From positions 2,185,001-2,249,000 of the forward strand of contig NC_081817.1 of the NCBI RefSeq assembly GCF_030704535.1: DNA of 64,000 nucleotides, read 5' to 3'. The notes beneath the pieces are model-generated. The model was given only the letters and a program-made list of their open reading frames with translations, searched no databases and was not told where the DNA came from. This document shows positions 36,299-47,947 of this stretch, one piece after another. The translations under genes and the position numbers were made by a program. The stretch is from Vitis vinifera. Lineage: Eukaryota; Streptophyta; Magnoliopsida; Vitales; Vitaceae. Position 1 is the stretch's first letter, and every line of letters starts with the position of its first letter.

Positions 36299-37681
36299 TT
36301 ACCATGAACTCCAACCTCTGGTGGTTGGATCCTCTTGATAAATCCAACCATACTTCTCCATGAAAGGGTTGGCTAGGGTTTTAGGAGGATATAGTGAAAC
36401 ACAGTCTTCCCAAACATTTCCGTCTTCTAAATCTCTCACCACGTCCCACATACAGCTATTGCACTTGAACCCAGCACCAAAACTGATCATCAAAACCCTA
36501 TCCCCCTTCTTCAGCCTCTTCTTCGCCTCCATGTACCCCAAAACATACCACACACTACTCGCAGAAGTGTTCCCAAATCGATGCAGTGTCATTCTAGCAG
36601 GCTCCATATCACTCTCACTCAGCTCCAAGCTCTTCGCAACTCCATCTATCATTGCCGTTCCACCCGGGTGCAAGCAGAAATGATCTACACCCGTCTTGAA
36701 ATTCAACTTCGCTTTGAATCCTCCCTTTGTGTAGTGAAAAAATGTAGATACAGCAGTGTAACGAAGAAGTTCTCTTAAGGGAAGCGCCTTGGGTGCGAGT
36801 TCTCGAATGTTTTCGGTAAAAGCTTGATTTGCAGCCTTGGGGACGCTCTTGCTGAGGTGAAAGCCTTTGCGGCCGAGGTCATCTTCCTTCTGCATGCAGC
36901 AGCTGTGCGCTTCATCGCTTGAGCCCATATGAGTTCGAATCAAACACTTCAGTTTTAGAAGTGACTGGTCTTTTAAGGCTTTATTGTTTGTTAGGAGGAT
37001 CGAACACCCGCCTGATCGGAAGAGGCAGTTGGAGAGGATCATGGACTTGTCGTTGCCGGAGTACCAGTTCGGAGCAATGGACTCGGAGGTAACAACAATG
37101 GCCAGTGAATTCTTGCGAGAATTGAAGATTCTGCGGACTAGATCAATGGATATTAAGCTTGCACTGCAGCCCATTCCCGAGAGGTTGAAGGCCTTGATGT
37201 CGTTCCTCATCTTGTAATGGTTGATTATTCGGGAGGACCAGGAAGGAACCGATGCAAGCATTGATACATTTACCACTAACACATCCACATCTAATGGGGA
37301 AATGCCAGACTTTTCGAAGAGATTATCAAGGGTTTTGTAGAAGAACTCTTCCATTTCTTGGATCCCATCCATCAGACATGGACAGTCTTCTCTGCCATCG
37401 ATGATAGTTCGTGGGCCATAAGTTTCTTCACCAATGCTGGAGCTCACAATGGCTCGGAGGAGAAACTTGTACTCCTGGTGACCAAGATTCTTGTTTCTCT
37501 TGATAATTTCGCCACAAAACTCACTGTTCATTTTGCGTTCATCGGATGGCTTAAAGCACTCGTAATGCAGAATATAGCAGCTGCACTGGCCCCTCCAATA
37601 TTGATTGGCAATCTTGGATAATAGAAAGAGAAGAAATAGGAGAGGAAATAAGTACAGTATCATCATGATCAGGAGCTCCAT
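36299..37681 (-). CDS. KCS: 3-ketoacyl-CoA synthase (KCS), intronless paralogue
   Basis: A 460-residue elongase condensing enzyme from ATG at 37681. An upstream in-frame TTG would add six residues but is not a credible plant start. A strongly hydrophobic N-terminal anchor (residues 3-22) is followed by the condensing-enzyme domain. The FAE1-type catalytic residues are present: Cys172 (GMGCSA), His251, His334, His338 (HPGG), His367 and Asn371 (HRFGNTS). It is the same length as the upstream copy and closely similar through the core (for example GYMEAKKRLKKGDR). Divergence is greatest in the N-terminal anchor, the 305-325 linker and the C-terminal tail, which ends RGWSSW. A TATA box and a roughly 55-nt leader precede it. 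Expected in the ER membrane. Both copies look intact, so neither is an obvious pseudogene. Confidence 0.95.
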   Translation of the reverse strand: MELLIMMILYLFPLLFLLFLLSKIANQYWRGQCSCYILHYECFKPSDERKMNSEFCGEIIKRNKNLGHQEYKFLLRAIVSSSIGEETYGPRTIIDGREDCPCLMDGIQEMEEFFYKTLDNLFEKSGISPLDVDVLVVNVSMLASVPSWSSRIINHYKMRNDIKAFNLSGMGCSASLISIDLVRRIFNSRKNSLAIVVTSESIAPNWYSGNDKSMILSNCLFRSGGCSILLTNNKALKDQSLLKLKCLIRTHMGSSDEAHSCCMQKEDDLGRKGFHLSKSVPKAANQAFTENIRELAPKALPLRELLRYTAVSTFFHYTKGGFKAKLNFKTGVDHFCLHPGGTAMIDGVAKSLELSESDMEPARMTLHRFGNTSASSVWYVLGYMEAKKRLKKGDRVLMISFGAGFKCNSCMWDVVRDLEDGNVWEDCVSLYPPKTLANPFMEKYGWIYQEDPTTRGWSSW

Positions 37682-37765
37682 ATGAATATGAAGAGACAAA
37701 AAACCAAAGAGAGAGGTAGGCTAGTACTAGATCTTTGATGAGTGAGTGCAGAGTGCTCACTCTTT

Positions 37766-37776
37766 GATATATATAC
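37766..37776 (-). promoter_or_regulatory. TATA box of the second KCS gene
   Basis: GTATATATATC on the minus strand about 85 bp upstream of the ATG; leader predicted to start near 37735. Confidence 0.65.
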
Positions 37777-39119
37777 TATTTCATTAATTTGGGCATGTAG
37801 CTTTGATGTGAACAACCCCTTACCGCACACTGGAATCTCATTAGTTTTAGTAAATCTTCTTGACAATTGGGAATGGTTAAAGTAAGAAAATATTGTGTGT
37901 GAATTGAATGCTAGGTTGGCTTCATTATCAATAACTTTTCCTAAGTTATGAAATCAAACCCAGATCAGAAAGATGCTTAATCTCATTGATCTTGAGCTTC
38001 TTTTCCCAGATCACATCACTCTTAACAAATTCTGAGTTATTGGAGCCAAAAAAAAAAATGCAGATGTATGAGGGGCACCTGTATTGCAGGTGTCATCCAC
38101 TAACTAGTGTTGTTTTGGGAGGAACATTGAGTTATCACTTCTGCGTGGGATCTGCCTCTATCTAAAAATTTAATGTCCACCCACCTTAAATTGATTTGAT
38201 TCTTCCCCCTCCTGCTTGAAGAGCTTGGACATAACTTGATTCCTTTTGGTCCTTGGGCTTACCCTAAAACTGAAGAAAGAAAAGAAGTTGCATTGATGAA
38301 AGGCCATGGCAATCACAATTGACATTTACTCAACTGAAAGCAACTTATATCTATCAGACCAACCAAAACAAGGCAATAGGCGTCTATGTTCTTTTACCGT
38401 CCAAAAAGTAGGGTTCGGTTTAGGCTCTGAACTGGTTTGGTTTAGGTCATTCAAGGTGTGGAAGGTGAGAGAAGAAAATTTTGAATTTTCAAGGAATCAA
38501 TTGGTCTTCAACTTGATGAAAAACTCCATGATGTGTCTTTGATTTTCCTTAGCTATTGACATATTAAAATCCTTAAAAAAACTAAAGCAAAGAAGCTTAA
38601 ACACAATTAGGTTAAAATAATCATCAAAATTAATGGAAGAGGAAAACTTGGGCTAAAAATGAGTACCATGCAATATAAATTTTTTTCAATTTTATCTTTA
38701 GTTTTTCCTCAAGCACTTGCCGAATATGTTTTTAATTAATAAAGTAGCCTAGAAAATCATAGCAAGAGTCTTGAGGAAGATAGACAATTAATCAAAACAA
38801 CACAACAAACACATAAGACACAAATAATTTACATAGTTTGGAAAATCCTATACATCCATGGACATGACCAAATCACTAATTGTATGAGATTCTTCTAAAT
38901 GTACATGTCAAATTACCTACATCTAGATACCTTCTTGATCTCCATTGATCTCTAAGCTATAATGTTTTTAGATGAAGTTAAGTCTTGTGTCAATGTGCTT
39001 TTTCTGTCGTAGAACATCTGATTTTTTGAGAGATGGATAACTCTTTGATTGGAACACTACAACATTCATCTCAAGATGACCTTCCAACTCATTTACCAAA
39101 CCCTTAACCTTATATATAT
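37777..39119. other. Intergenic, no gene supported
   Basis: An open frame at 38306-38542 (78 codons) has an ATG but no recognisable motif, and I do not call it. The 38740-39119 part may belong to the same retrotransposon remnant that follows. Confidence 0.4.
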
Positions 39120-39670
39120 AGCTTTATTTTATGGCTTTTATAAGAGCTTTATATTTGACTTCACAAGTTGAAAGTGTTCTTGTTAATTTTCAACTTATCA
39201 TATTACTATACAAATTAAGTAAAGATATGTCTTATTAGTGATCTTCTTATCAATATCACCTACAAAATCTAAATCAATATATCTAGATATTTCTTGGTGA
39301 ACACCTCGTGACATGTTATATGTCAAACCAACCTTTTGAGTTCCTATCAAATACCTTACAACTCACTTAGATGTAAATCTATGGCTTTCCACGAGATTAG
39401 CCATCAACCTACTTACCAAGCTTATTGAAGTGCTATATTTGGTCTTGTATAAACCATGACATACATCAAGCTTCCTATGACACTTGAATATGACATAGTA
39501 CTCATATACCTTCCTTTTGCTTCAATGTTTGATTATATTAATGAGAATCCAAAATGTGTTGCTAATGGAGTGCTAATTGACTTAGCATCATGCCTACCAA
39601 ACTCATCTAGGAATTTTTTCAAATATCCTTCTTGTGACAAGTATAGAAAACTTCTCTTCCTTTTCTAAGA
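39120..39670 (-). mobile_element. Degenerate Ty1/copia reverse transcriptase-RNase H fragment
   Basis: Minus-strand translation in shifting frames gives the landmark order of copia polyproteins: LSQEGYLKKFLDEFGRHDAK, then SISTPLA, SYSSVIGSLMYVMVYTRP, LVSRLMAN, YLIGTQKVGLTYN, RYIDLDFVGDIDKK and a final KSNIKLL region. These correspond to the end of the RT domain, the IGSLMY / TRPDI block, and the DxDWAGD-type RNase H start. Several in-frame stops are present and neither LTRs nor gag/integrase are visible, so it is a dead internal fragment. Confidence 0.8.
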
Positions 39671-40031
39671 AATGTTCAAAGATAAGAAATAATAATAATA
39701 ATAAAAATAAAATAAAATAAAAATTAGATTTAAATAAAATAATTTTTCTTTATATACTTTTTGTTTATTTTATATTTCTACAAATATGTTAAAATATTAC
39801 TATTTTTCAAGCCAAACAGCCTTGTCTAATTTTTATTGGGAAGAAAATTTGGCATAAAAAGGTTAATTACTTCCAATAAATCAGCTATTATGTAAAGAAC
39901 ATCTTCTAATTTGTAAATTGCTTGTTTTATGGGCCCATAGAGACTGGGTCCTCCAAAATGAAGGTGTGGTTTAGCAATATGTGGCCCTAAGTGAGCGGCC
40001 CACAAACCGCAGATCCAACGGCCTAACGGCC

Positions 40032-40038
40032 TATAAAG
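40032..40038 (+). promoter_or_regulatory. TATA box of the pectate-lyase-family gene
   Basis: TATAAAG 64 bp upstream of the ATG at 40096; predicts a leader of about 33 nt. Confidence 0.6.
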
Positions 40039-40095
40039 CGCACCCGCCAAGTGCCTTTGTCAGAGACTAAGATTCAAAGCTGAAGAAAGACGAAG

Positions 40096-42864
40096 ATGGC
40101 TTCGCTGCCCTACGCTGATGTCGATTCCAACCTCAGAGATCTCGCCGGAAAGGCCGAGGGATTCGGCAGATTGGCCGTCGGCGGCCTCCATGGCCCCATC
40201 TATTCCGTTACTACATTGGCCGGTCCTCTTCTCTTTGCTTTCCATTCTTATTGAATTTTTTATGACTAGGTTTAGCGTTAGGTATGAATTTTTAATTGAC
40301 AACGGCGGTTTCCATGATGTGTCTCCTAGCAATTTGAATGCGTTAATTGGTGCCATGGGAGTATTGACGGAGGAACTAATGGGGTTTGGAGCTTGATTTG
40401 AGAGTTTCTGGAAAACTTTTGATGTCGAGGAAATAAGAATGCCCAAGATTTTGGAAAGTTGCCCGTTTTGAACGACCATAAAGCCTTATTTCCCATTTGC
40501 ATGACTCTGTTGAATTAGAGATTTCTTGCCCCAATTTCAAGTTGCTTTCTGATTTTGAGAACTTTCAATTTGAATCAATTTAATTTTTCCACATTGAGCA
40601 TTTTTTTTTTAAATAAAATAAAATAGATATGAAAAGTCGTTTCTTTAACTTAAATCACTCTTCCTGATTGGTGATTCATTTGAGACTGATGAATGCCGGA
40701 TGTAACCGAAGAGCTCTAATATTTTTCCTTTTTGTCTTTTTATTGGTAAGAAGATTTAGATTCTTATTATTATGAAATTTTCAATTCGTTTTTGAAATGT
40801 TAGAACGACTTTGGTGATGATTGGAATTTTGAACCACCCATATCTAAAGGCTTGTTGTCAAAAAATATTTGCTATAGTGAGATTGATGGAGTCATGAGCA
40901 ACTATGTAATGGTTTCAGAAATAGTATGTAGATTATGAGCAACCACTCTTTCATAAATTCAAGGTCCGGTTTCTGTTTGTAGATGATGGACCAGGATCAC
41001 TTCGTGAGGGCTGCCGTAGACAAGAACCACTTTGGATTGTTTTTGAAATTTCAGGCACCATTAATCTTTCATCCTACTTGAGTGTATCATCTTATAAGAC
41101 GATTGATGGCCGGGGCCAAAGGATAAAGTTCACAGGCAAGGGCCTGAGACTCAAAGAATGTGAGCACATAATCATATGCAACCTGGAATTTGAAGGTGGT
41201 AGAGGACATGATGTTGATGGCATTCAAATAAAACCAAATTCTAGACACATATGGATAGACCGATGCAGCCTGCATGATTATGATGATGGACTTATAGATA
41301 TCACCCGCCAAAGCACAGATATTACAGTTTCTAGGTGGGTTGGTTCTTGCATATCACAAATTGAATTGAATATTGCGAGCGAAAGTTGGACTCTGATGGA
41401 TCACTTTTGGCTACCAGATGTTACTTCTCACAACATGACAAGACAATGCTTATTGGAGCAGACCCTTCTCACATTGGGGACAGATGCATCCGGGTGACCA
41501 TTCACCATTGTTTTTTTGATGGAACGCGGCAAAGGCAGCCTCGTGTTAGGTTTGGAAAAGTTCATCTGTATAACAATTACACCAGAAATTGGAGTGTGTA
41601 TGCTGTTTGTGCTAGTGTTGAATCACAGGTAAATGATATCTTAATACCTTAAACGTATTGATGTCTCTGTACATTATGTTATTTGCAGGGCATAAAGATT
41701 TTATCTTTTATTATGTAATTGAAATCTGTTACATTTTTCTTGGTATTTTTATTGCTATCAGATATACTCCCAAAACAACATCTATGAAGCGGGAGAGAAG
41801 AAAGTGGCTTTTAAATATTATACAGAGATGGTAAATTAAATTCCTCTCCTTTCTACCGCATTGCTGGCGAACTGCATGACTGTTTTAGGTTCCTACATGG
41901 ATATGTTATGAACCAAATTATTGATGCCATAAACTTTCATGGATAAAGATGCAGGTTTCATGATATTCTCTATTCAATGTATTTCTATTTCGATATGGTG
42001 CATTTAAACTTACAATGAATATTATTTCCCTGTTGTCAGTTTTTTCTTGAAAGCTATGTGCTTCGATTTCTCCAAATGGGCAATGCCACAGACATTTTTG
42101 AGTCGATTCTGTAGGTTTAGAAGACCATTTACAGATGGAAAACCAAATTCTAAAAGGGCACCATTCAACAAGGGAAGCATCAGATAATTAGAAGTAATCT
42201 TTTTTATTTTTATTTGGTATATGCTTCCACCACGATCTTGTGGTGTTCAGTGTGTGATGTTCATTTACATGGTTTTAAGCAGTAGCCAGAAAGTGGACAG
42301 TCTTATTCACTACCATACACCATAGAGTACCAAGCACTATGAAGAATCAATAATAAGTGTAGTCGGGCATTCAGTGAACCTACTTTGATCACCGTGCTAC
42401 TCGATCACCTGCTTTCTTTTTGGTACCAACAATTAAGAATTATAAGATATACTTCAGTATCTCTGAACAAATCAATAGCTTCTTATGGGTGACTGAAGAA
42501 TGTATAACCCTTTTTGTTCAATGCAATGTTTTCTAACACAACGAGATTGTTTGTGAAGACAGATTTTTTGCTGGTGGCCATTAACAATGTTTGATTCAAC
42601 TTCCGGTTGTTATGACACTCTTGATAGGCAGCAGACATGGAGGAGGCAAAGTCTGGATTAATAAGGTCTGAAGGGGACTTGTTCCTGAGTGGAGCTCAAT
42701 CATGCTTATTAACAGGAATTGGTGAAGAATGCATATTCCATCCAAGTGAATATTACCCGACATGGACGATAGAACTGGCCTCAGATTCTCTGAAAAATGT
42801 GCTCCAAGTTTGTACCGGTTGGCAAGCCATTCCCAGGCCAGCAGAGCTAATGACAAGTGCATAG
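40096..42864 (+). CDS. Pectate lyase family protein (probable pectate lyase 4-like)
   Basis: Five exons with GT-AG introns: 40096-40222, 40983-41334, 41418-41628, 41762-41830 and 42628-42864; joined they give 331 residues in one frame. The product is a right-handed parallel beta-helix polysaccharide lyase of family 1, which cleaves de-esterified polygalacturonate by calcium-dependent beta-elimination. Visible motifs are DDGPGSLREGC near 43-55, WIDRCS at 133-138, the calcium-site-type DYDDGLID at about 141-148, MLIG at 170-173, and PRVRFG at 201-206 containing the conserved catalytic arginine (Arg202). No signal peptide is seen (the start is MASLPYADVD), unlike typical secreted pectate lyases. 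This is known for some plant members of this subgroup and leaves its location and substrate uncertain. The last intron is about 0.8 kb. Confidence 0.9.
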
Positions 42865-43868
42865 CAGTAGCATGGCATTGCTGAAACCTTTATGTTAACT
42901 TATGTCTCCCTTCTTAGAATAGTTCACAAGGCTCTATATCTTTTTTATGCAATTGCAGAAATTTTAGAAGGCTTTTTGGCTGATGTGTATCAATCATAGC
43001 ATAGTGTGTTTGTGTGTCCATAGCTCTTCAAAAATAAGTTTGACCATTTCCTTGACAAAGGCCCCGTTTTGTTGAGCAAAGTATTAACTATAAATACCTA
43101 ACAGCCCATGTTCAGCAAGTGGTGTTTCTCTAGCAAGGCCATCTTTCCATAGGGATGACAAAAATACCTATTGGGTGAATCCCTAATGGGACTGGCAATG
43201 GGAAATAATAATCTGGGACTGGGTCAGGGTCGGGACGGCAAAAGTTTTAAAAACCCAAATCAGGGATGGGGCGTGAACAAAACCCTGTTCTCGGCCCCAA
43301 ACCACCCTGATTATATATATAATTTTAACAATAATATGTTATATATAATTTAATGTTTTAAAAAAATAATACTAATGGGGATTCTCGTCCATGGGAAATA
43401 TCAAATTTGTTGCCTGGCCCAACGGAGATTCTCTATCCCTCTCCCACCTAATCTAAGGAATGAAGCAGGATGAGGAATAAATTAAGGACAGGTTTAATTC
43501 CCGTGAAATTTAAGTGAAAATGTAAGCAAAAGAAATAAAGAAAAAAAAAAACTTTAAAGTTAATAAATTATTTTTAATATTATATCAATATCATTTTTAG
43601 TTTTTTCTTATAAATATCAAATAATTTTAAAAAGACATAAGTTTCTAATAAATTTGAATTATATTTTTTTTAATATTTCTTATATTATAACCAAATAGAA
43701 GATAAATTTTCTTACATTTTTTTTCTTAATATTTTTAGGAATCAAACTATTTTCTCCTATTTGGTTTCATTGTAGAAAATAAGAAAAAATTAATATAATT
43801 AATATTAATTAAGAATTTATATATCTTAAAATTATTTAATATTTATATAAGAAAATTAAATAAAATAA

Positions 43869-43906
<38 letters not shown>

Positions 43907-44392
43907 AACTTTAAAATCTTTTTTTTTTCTTTATTTTTTCTTTTCTCGTAATTTTCTGCCCTGTTTTCTTTCTTTCCCACCCAATTTCTCTCGAACTCTC
44001 CCTTTGCTTTTAGTGGAAAAATGAATGAAACCTGCAACTAGAAAGTCAACCCCTTTTCCCCTTCTGAATTGCCAATGGTTGATTGAAATGAAGCTTGAAA
44101 CAGAAAGAGCAAGAATCAACTCAAAACCCAGACCTGGTTCTGGTTGGTTAAATTCCGATCCAATATTGATTAAACATAGAAATTGAAATTAAACTATTTT
44201 AGCTGAATTTATTCATTTCCAACGGAATTGAGTTGCATTCTGAAGTTTTTCTTATTGCTCAAATCTTTATACCCATCAGAAAACAGTTGTATATAGAACT
44301 TGTGATGAACATACTGAAAATCTAGCTGAAGAGAAGCCTGAAACATCGATCAGACATCAAAACGGTACACATTATTTTGTGTGTGTATGGTT
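42865..44392. other. Intergenic between two convergent genes
   Basis: Holds the 3' UTRs of the pectate-lyase and EXO70 genes. Includes an AT-rich MITE-like segment at about 43480-43990 (AATCAAACTATTTT, TTTGGTTTCATTG) and a TA microsatellite near 43873-43902. No gene. Confidence 0.5.
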
Positions 44393-46261
44393 TCATCGGG
44401 CCCGGCCGGACTTCTGTGATGAAGAAGAGGATGATGATGATGATGAACTCCCTGAGATGGCAGTTCCGTGCAACAAGTCCGACAAGTAATTTCCCAAATC
44501 ATCAGGTGAAAACCTCACCAAAACCTCCAAATTCCTCTCCCCGTCCAACATGCCCAAATATTTCTCATAAAACTCACCGTACGCCGGCACCAGTTTCTTG
44601 GCAATGGATACCTTGATGTCGTCCCTGAGCTTCCCATCTTGCACAACCCATGAGGTTTGTTTCCGATACGCTTCTTCGAAAGCCAAGTTGAATCTCCCAA
44701 AGCACTCCTTTACATCCTCCGGCGACATGGGCGCCTGAGAATTATTCTCAGGTAGAGAGGAGAAAACTTTAGTCCATCCCATGACTTCGTAGCTGGCACT
44801 GTATTGTTTAACTTTCTTTTCATGCTTTGATATCCACTCCTCCCCCAGGAGGTACCGCAGGTTGGATGTACGGACTTTTTCCAAAACGAAATGGAGATTA
44901 TTGGCGAGGAAGAGGTATGAGAGCCCAATGTCTTTGTACAGCTCAGCTTTGCAGTCTAGCCTGCATAGGAGTACAAGTATGAGCCAAGCTAGACGCATGG
45001 CCATGGCGGATGGTGGGTTGTCAATGGATTTTGGACTGTCGAAATAGGACTCTGGGAATGGTGATTGTACTGGTAGCGGCCAGTCAGCGAGGATTTCGGA
45101 GAGGACTCCACTGTAATTAGCTAGGGAAGAGATATAGTTCATTGCTGATTCGGTCAGCGGGTGAATTCCTCCGCCTGTGACCAGTGTTTTGGATGAGTCC
45201 TTTTGAACTACTGATTCAAATTCCGATAATGTTGCCCTTACAGCCTCGCTGAGCTTCTGGAGTGATGAGGAAACCTGTAATCTTACTGCTGAAGTTGATT
45301 CAAATGAGAAGATTAATTCGATCTCAGGGAGTAGGTCAGAGATGGCTTCATACAAATCCAGGAAGCAGAAGATTTTATGCGGTGATGATCTCTTGGTTCT
45401 GGCGACCAGCTCCGGAAATTTGAAGAGATTGATGGCTCCTTCTCTGGTGATCTCTGCAAAGGATGATTCCCTGATGGAATCCGAAGCTGAGAAGACATGA
45501 TCACAGAGAACTCTCTCGCCATTAAAGAGTGTCTTCACAGCTATCCTAACTGCACTCAACCAATGCTTGATCTTGTGCTGGAGGGCTTCGAAATTCATCT
45601 TACTAATCTGTGAAGAACTGTTCCGTTCAATCCCGATACGGTACAGCCCTTCATCTACAATCGACTTCCTGATGATCTTATATATCTTCACACACTCCTT
45701 ACCATACCCACAACCAATCATGCAGTCCGCTATGGCCTTGAGATCATACATAGCCAGCGCTGAGACTCTCTCAACCTCCGAAATCGACTCCCCAGCAACA
45801 TTAATCTCCTCATCTGATCCCACATCACACTGATATTGATCATCATCCGAGTTACTAGACCTCCCCGACACACACGACCTGACGGAATCAGGATCAAGGC
45901 GGTCCCGGTTGGCAGACAGAATCTGGTAAAACTCCTTCTCAAGCCTCTTCATGGCTATCTGCATGAGCTGCTGAGCCAGCACCAGCTTCCCAGAAGCCGA
46001 TTTTTGGGAGAGAAAGAAGTGCATGGCTGTCCTCAAGTCCTTGACACACTTGAGAAACTCCCTGCCCTCCTTCCTGTTCTCATGGAAGAGGGAGGTGGGA
46101 CTTTTGGTATCCCACTTGGTGATGATGGCATGAGCGTGGTCTACACTCTCTTCCATCATGTACTCCGAAAACGCGGTGTGCCGTGGCAACGATATCGTTT
46201 GATGGACTGAGAATGAAGACGCAGAAGAGGCCTTAGACGATGAAATGAAAAGAGTCGCCAT
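44393..46261 (-). CDS. EXO70: Exocyst subunit EXO70 family protein, intronless
   Basis: A single-exon 622-residue protein. EXO70 is the exocyst subunit that binds PI(4,5)P2 and tethers secretory vesicles to the plasma membrane; plants have many paralogues used in polar growth, defence and trichome/cell-wall deposition. The N-terminal part carries a predicted helical region (MMEESVDHAHAIITKWD near 35-51). The conserved Exo70 core occupies roughly residues 240-600, with blocks such as HPLTESAMNYISSLANY, NNLHFVLEKVR, YLLGEEW and RFSPDDLGNYLSDLLHG near the end. Single-exon structure and these blocks suggest the EXO70H-type clade; the assignment needs a tree. The protein ends in a run of 11 serines and a basic QKSGRAR tail. 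ATG at 46261 follows a TATA box about 45 bp upstream. Confidence 0.95.
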   Translation of the reverse strand: MATLFISSSKASSASSFSVHQTISLPRHTAFSEYMMEESVDHAHAIITKWDTKSPTSLFHENRKEGREFLKCVKDLRTAMHFFLSQKSASGKLVLAQQLMQIAMKRLEKEFYQILSANRDRLDPDSVRSCVSGRSSNSDDDQYQCDVGSDEEINVAGESISEVERVSALAMYDLKAIADCMIGCGYGKECVKIYKIIRKSIVDEGLYRIGIERNSSSQISKMNFEALQHKIKHWLSAVRIAVKTLFNGERVLCDHVFSASDSIRESSFAEITREGAINLFKFPELVARTKRSSPHKIFCFLDLYEAISDLLPEIELIFSFESTSAVRLQVSSSLQKLSEAVRATLSEFESVVQKDSSKTLVTGGGIHPLTESAMNYISSLANYSGVLSEILADWPLPVQSPFPESYFDSPKSIDNPPSAMAMRLAWLILVLLCRLDCKAELYKDIGLSYLFLANNLHFVLEKVRTSNLRYLLGEEWISKHEKKVKQYSASYEVMGWTKVFSSLPENNSQAPMSPEDVKECFGRFNLAFEEAYRKQTSWVVQDGKLRDDIKVSIAKKLVPAYGEFYEKYLGMLDGERNLEVLVRFSPDDLGNYLSDLLHGTAISGSSSSSSSSSSSQKSGRAR

Positions 46262-46303
46262 TATGGTTCAGAGGCTCTGAGAGAGAGAAGAGAGAATTAA
46301 ATC

Positions 46304-46313
46304 CTATATATAG
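46304..46313 (-). promoter_or_regulatory. TATA box of EXO70 gene
   Basis: CTATATATAG on the minus strand, 43 bp upstream of the ATG, followed by a CT-rich leader (CTCTCTTCTCTCTCTC). Confidence 0.65.
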
Positions 46314-47932
46314 AGGTAGGGAGCAGGCAACAAGTGGTGACAATTGAGGGAGTGGGGTACTAGTATTTGAAACTCGGAATGGCTTACCATCGACTGGCTC
46401 AATGCGGTTCCGCGTGTCAAGTAGTAGAGGGGCCTACGTCAGCAAAATGTGAGGTTATCAAATTAGGGAAGCTATCCAATCAACGAAAGCCAGCAAGACT
46501 TTTCTAATTTTCTGGCTGCATTTTACTCAGGTCAAAGCCCAACAAAACCAAACGGATCCCTTTCAAATTGGTTTTCAGACAACTCCTAACGGTATAATAT
46601 ATCTTTATATCATACCCAGATATAACCAAATCAAACCCACTTATATTCTTGTCATGCATTATTTTTTTTTTCTATTTTTATAGATTTTTTGGGCAATCTT
46701 CAAATGTTCTTCCAAGACTCAAGGCTCCAAATAAAAAGACCCGTAAAAATTTAACCAATAAAATTATCGGTTATAAAATTTATCGTGACATTTCGTTAAC
46801 CTAATTTTAAATTAATGTTAAATTATCAATTAACCTAAAATTTTATCCTAATTTACGAGAAATTATTTGTACAAATTTCTTGAAATTTCTTGGAGAGCTC
46901 TCCCTTCACAACATTACCCTGAAATTTTGTGGAAATGAAGATATTGTTGTTTGTGTCAACTTCAGTTTTGGTGGGAGGAAACCAAGTCCAACCCAAACCC
47001 AGTTGGGAAGTAACCAGGAAGGGTTTTAGGAGGAATTTTTAGGGTTTAAGAGAGTTCCTCCCACGCCATAAACCAAATCCATTTGTCCATACCTCCACTT
47101 TCTCATATTCATCCATGAACCCAAAGACACACGGTCATTTTCTGCTGTGTGTATTGTCTTAATTTGAAGTCTGAATAGATACAAGTGTCCTTTTCTGGTA
47201 AGAAAAAAGAGGCAAATACTAAGTAGATTCTAGTAAGTTCTAATTTGTGAACAGAAATACAGCCATGTGCGGGGTATTTGGTAGTCATACTCTTGAACGT
47301 GTTTCTGAAATGTCCAAAGCAAAAAAACCGTGAACAAATCGTGGTGTATGAAAGACCATCAACTCGGTTGAGTAAGAATTTGCGGCTCCTATATCCCATA
47401 TCAAGCCTAGTTTCAAACATTGAAACACAAGAAGTAATGGAAGAGCCAAAGTAGGCGAAAAGAATTTTAGGGTTGTTTGGAAAATGTTATTGAAAATAAT
47501 TTTTTGTGTTTTAGAAATTAAAAAAAAAAATCTAACTTAAAAAACACTTTTGATAAGCTTATTATGGAAAATAGATAATATTTTAAGAATTATTCTAAAA
47601 AACTATATTAAAAAATATTCCCAAAAAATCCTAAGAAAATGATAAATAATTTTGGAAAATTTAAATTAAAAAAAAAGTACTTGTAATGTGATGGGGAAAA
47701 GAAACATGACTTGGTCAAATAATGGATTGCTGCTTACATGCAAAAGCAGAAAATAATAAATAGAGAAGATTGAGTCAAGATCTAAACAAGCGCGTTTTTA
47801 GAGTTGATTCCTTTCACCATTTCAAGTCTGAATAGTTTCAATCTAAGCTCAAATATAAAATAAAATAAAACTATTCAAAGTGCTTATACATTTGATATGT
47901 ATTCTTTGATAAGCCATGATATGATAATTGAG
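46314..47932. other. Intergenic, no gene
   Basis: EXO70 upstream region and AT-rich DNA. A 103-codon minus frame at 47109-47420 shows no recognisable features and is not called. Confidence 0.45.
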
Positions 47933-47947
47933 CTTTTACTTTGAAAG
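47933..47947. repeat. Target-site duplication of LINE fragment (left)
   Basis: CTTTTACTTTGAAAG, repeated without mismatch at 48333-48347. Confidence 0.85.

Noticed and set aside
36299-37699. Longer 466-residue start for the second KCS
   Set aside because: The six extra codons begin with TTG; the ATG at 37681 gives exactly the 460 residues of the paralogue.
38306-38542. 78-codon plus-strand frame with ATG
   Set aside because: No motif, homologue or promoter recognised; length is within chance expectation.
40060-40479. 139-codon minus-strand frame
   Set aside because: It is antisense to exon 1 and intron 1 of the pectate-lyase-family gene, whose exon joins are supported.
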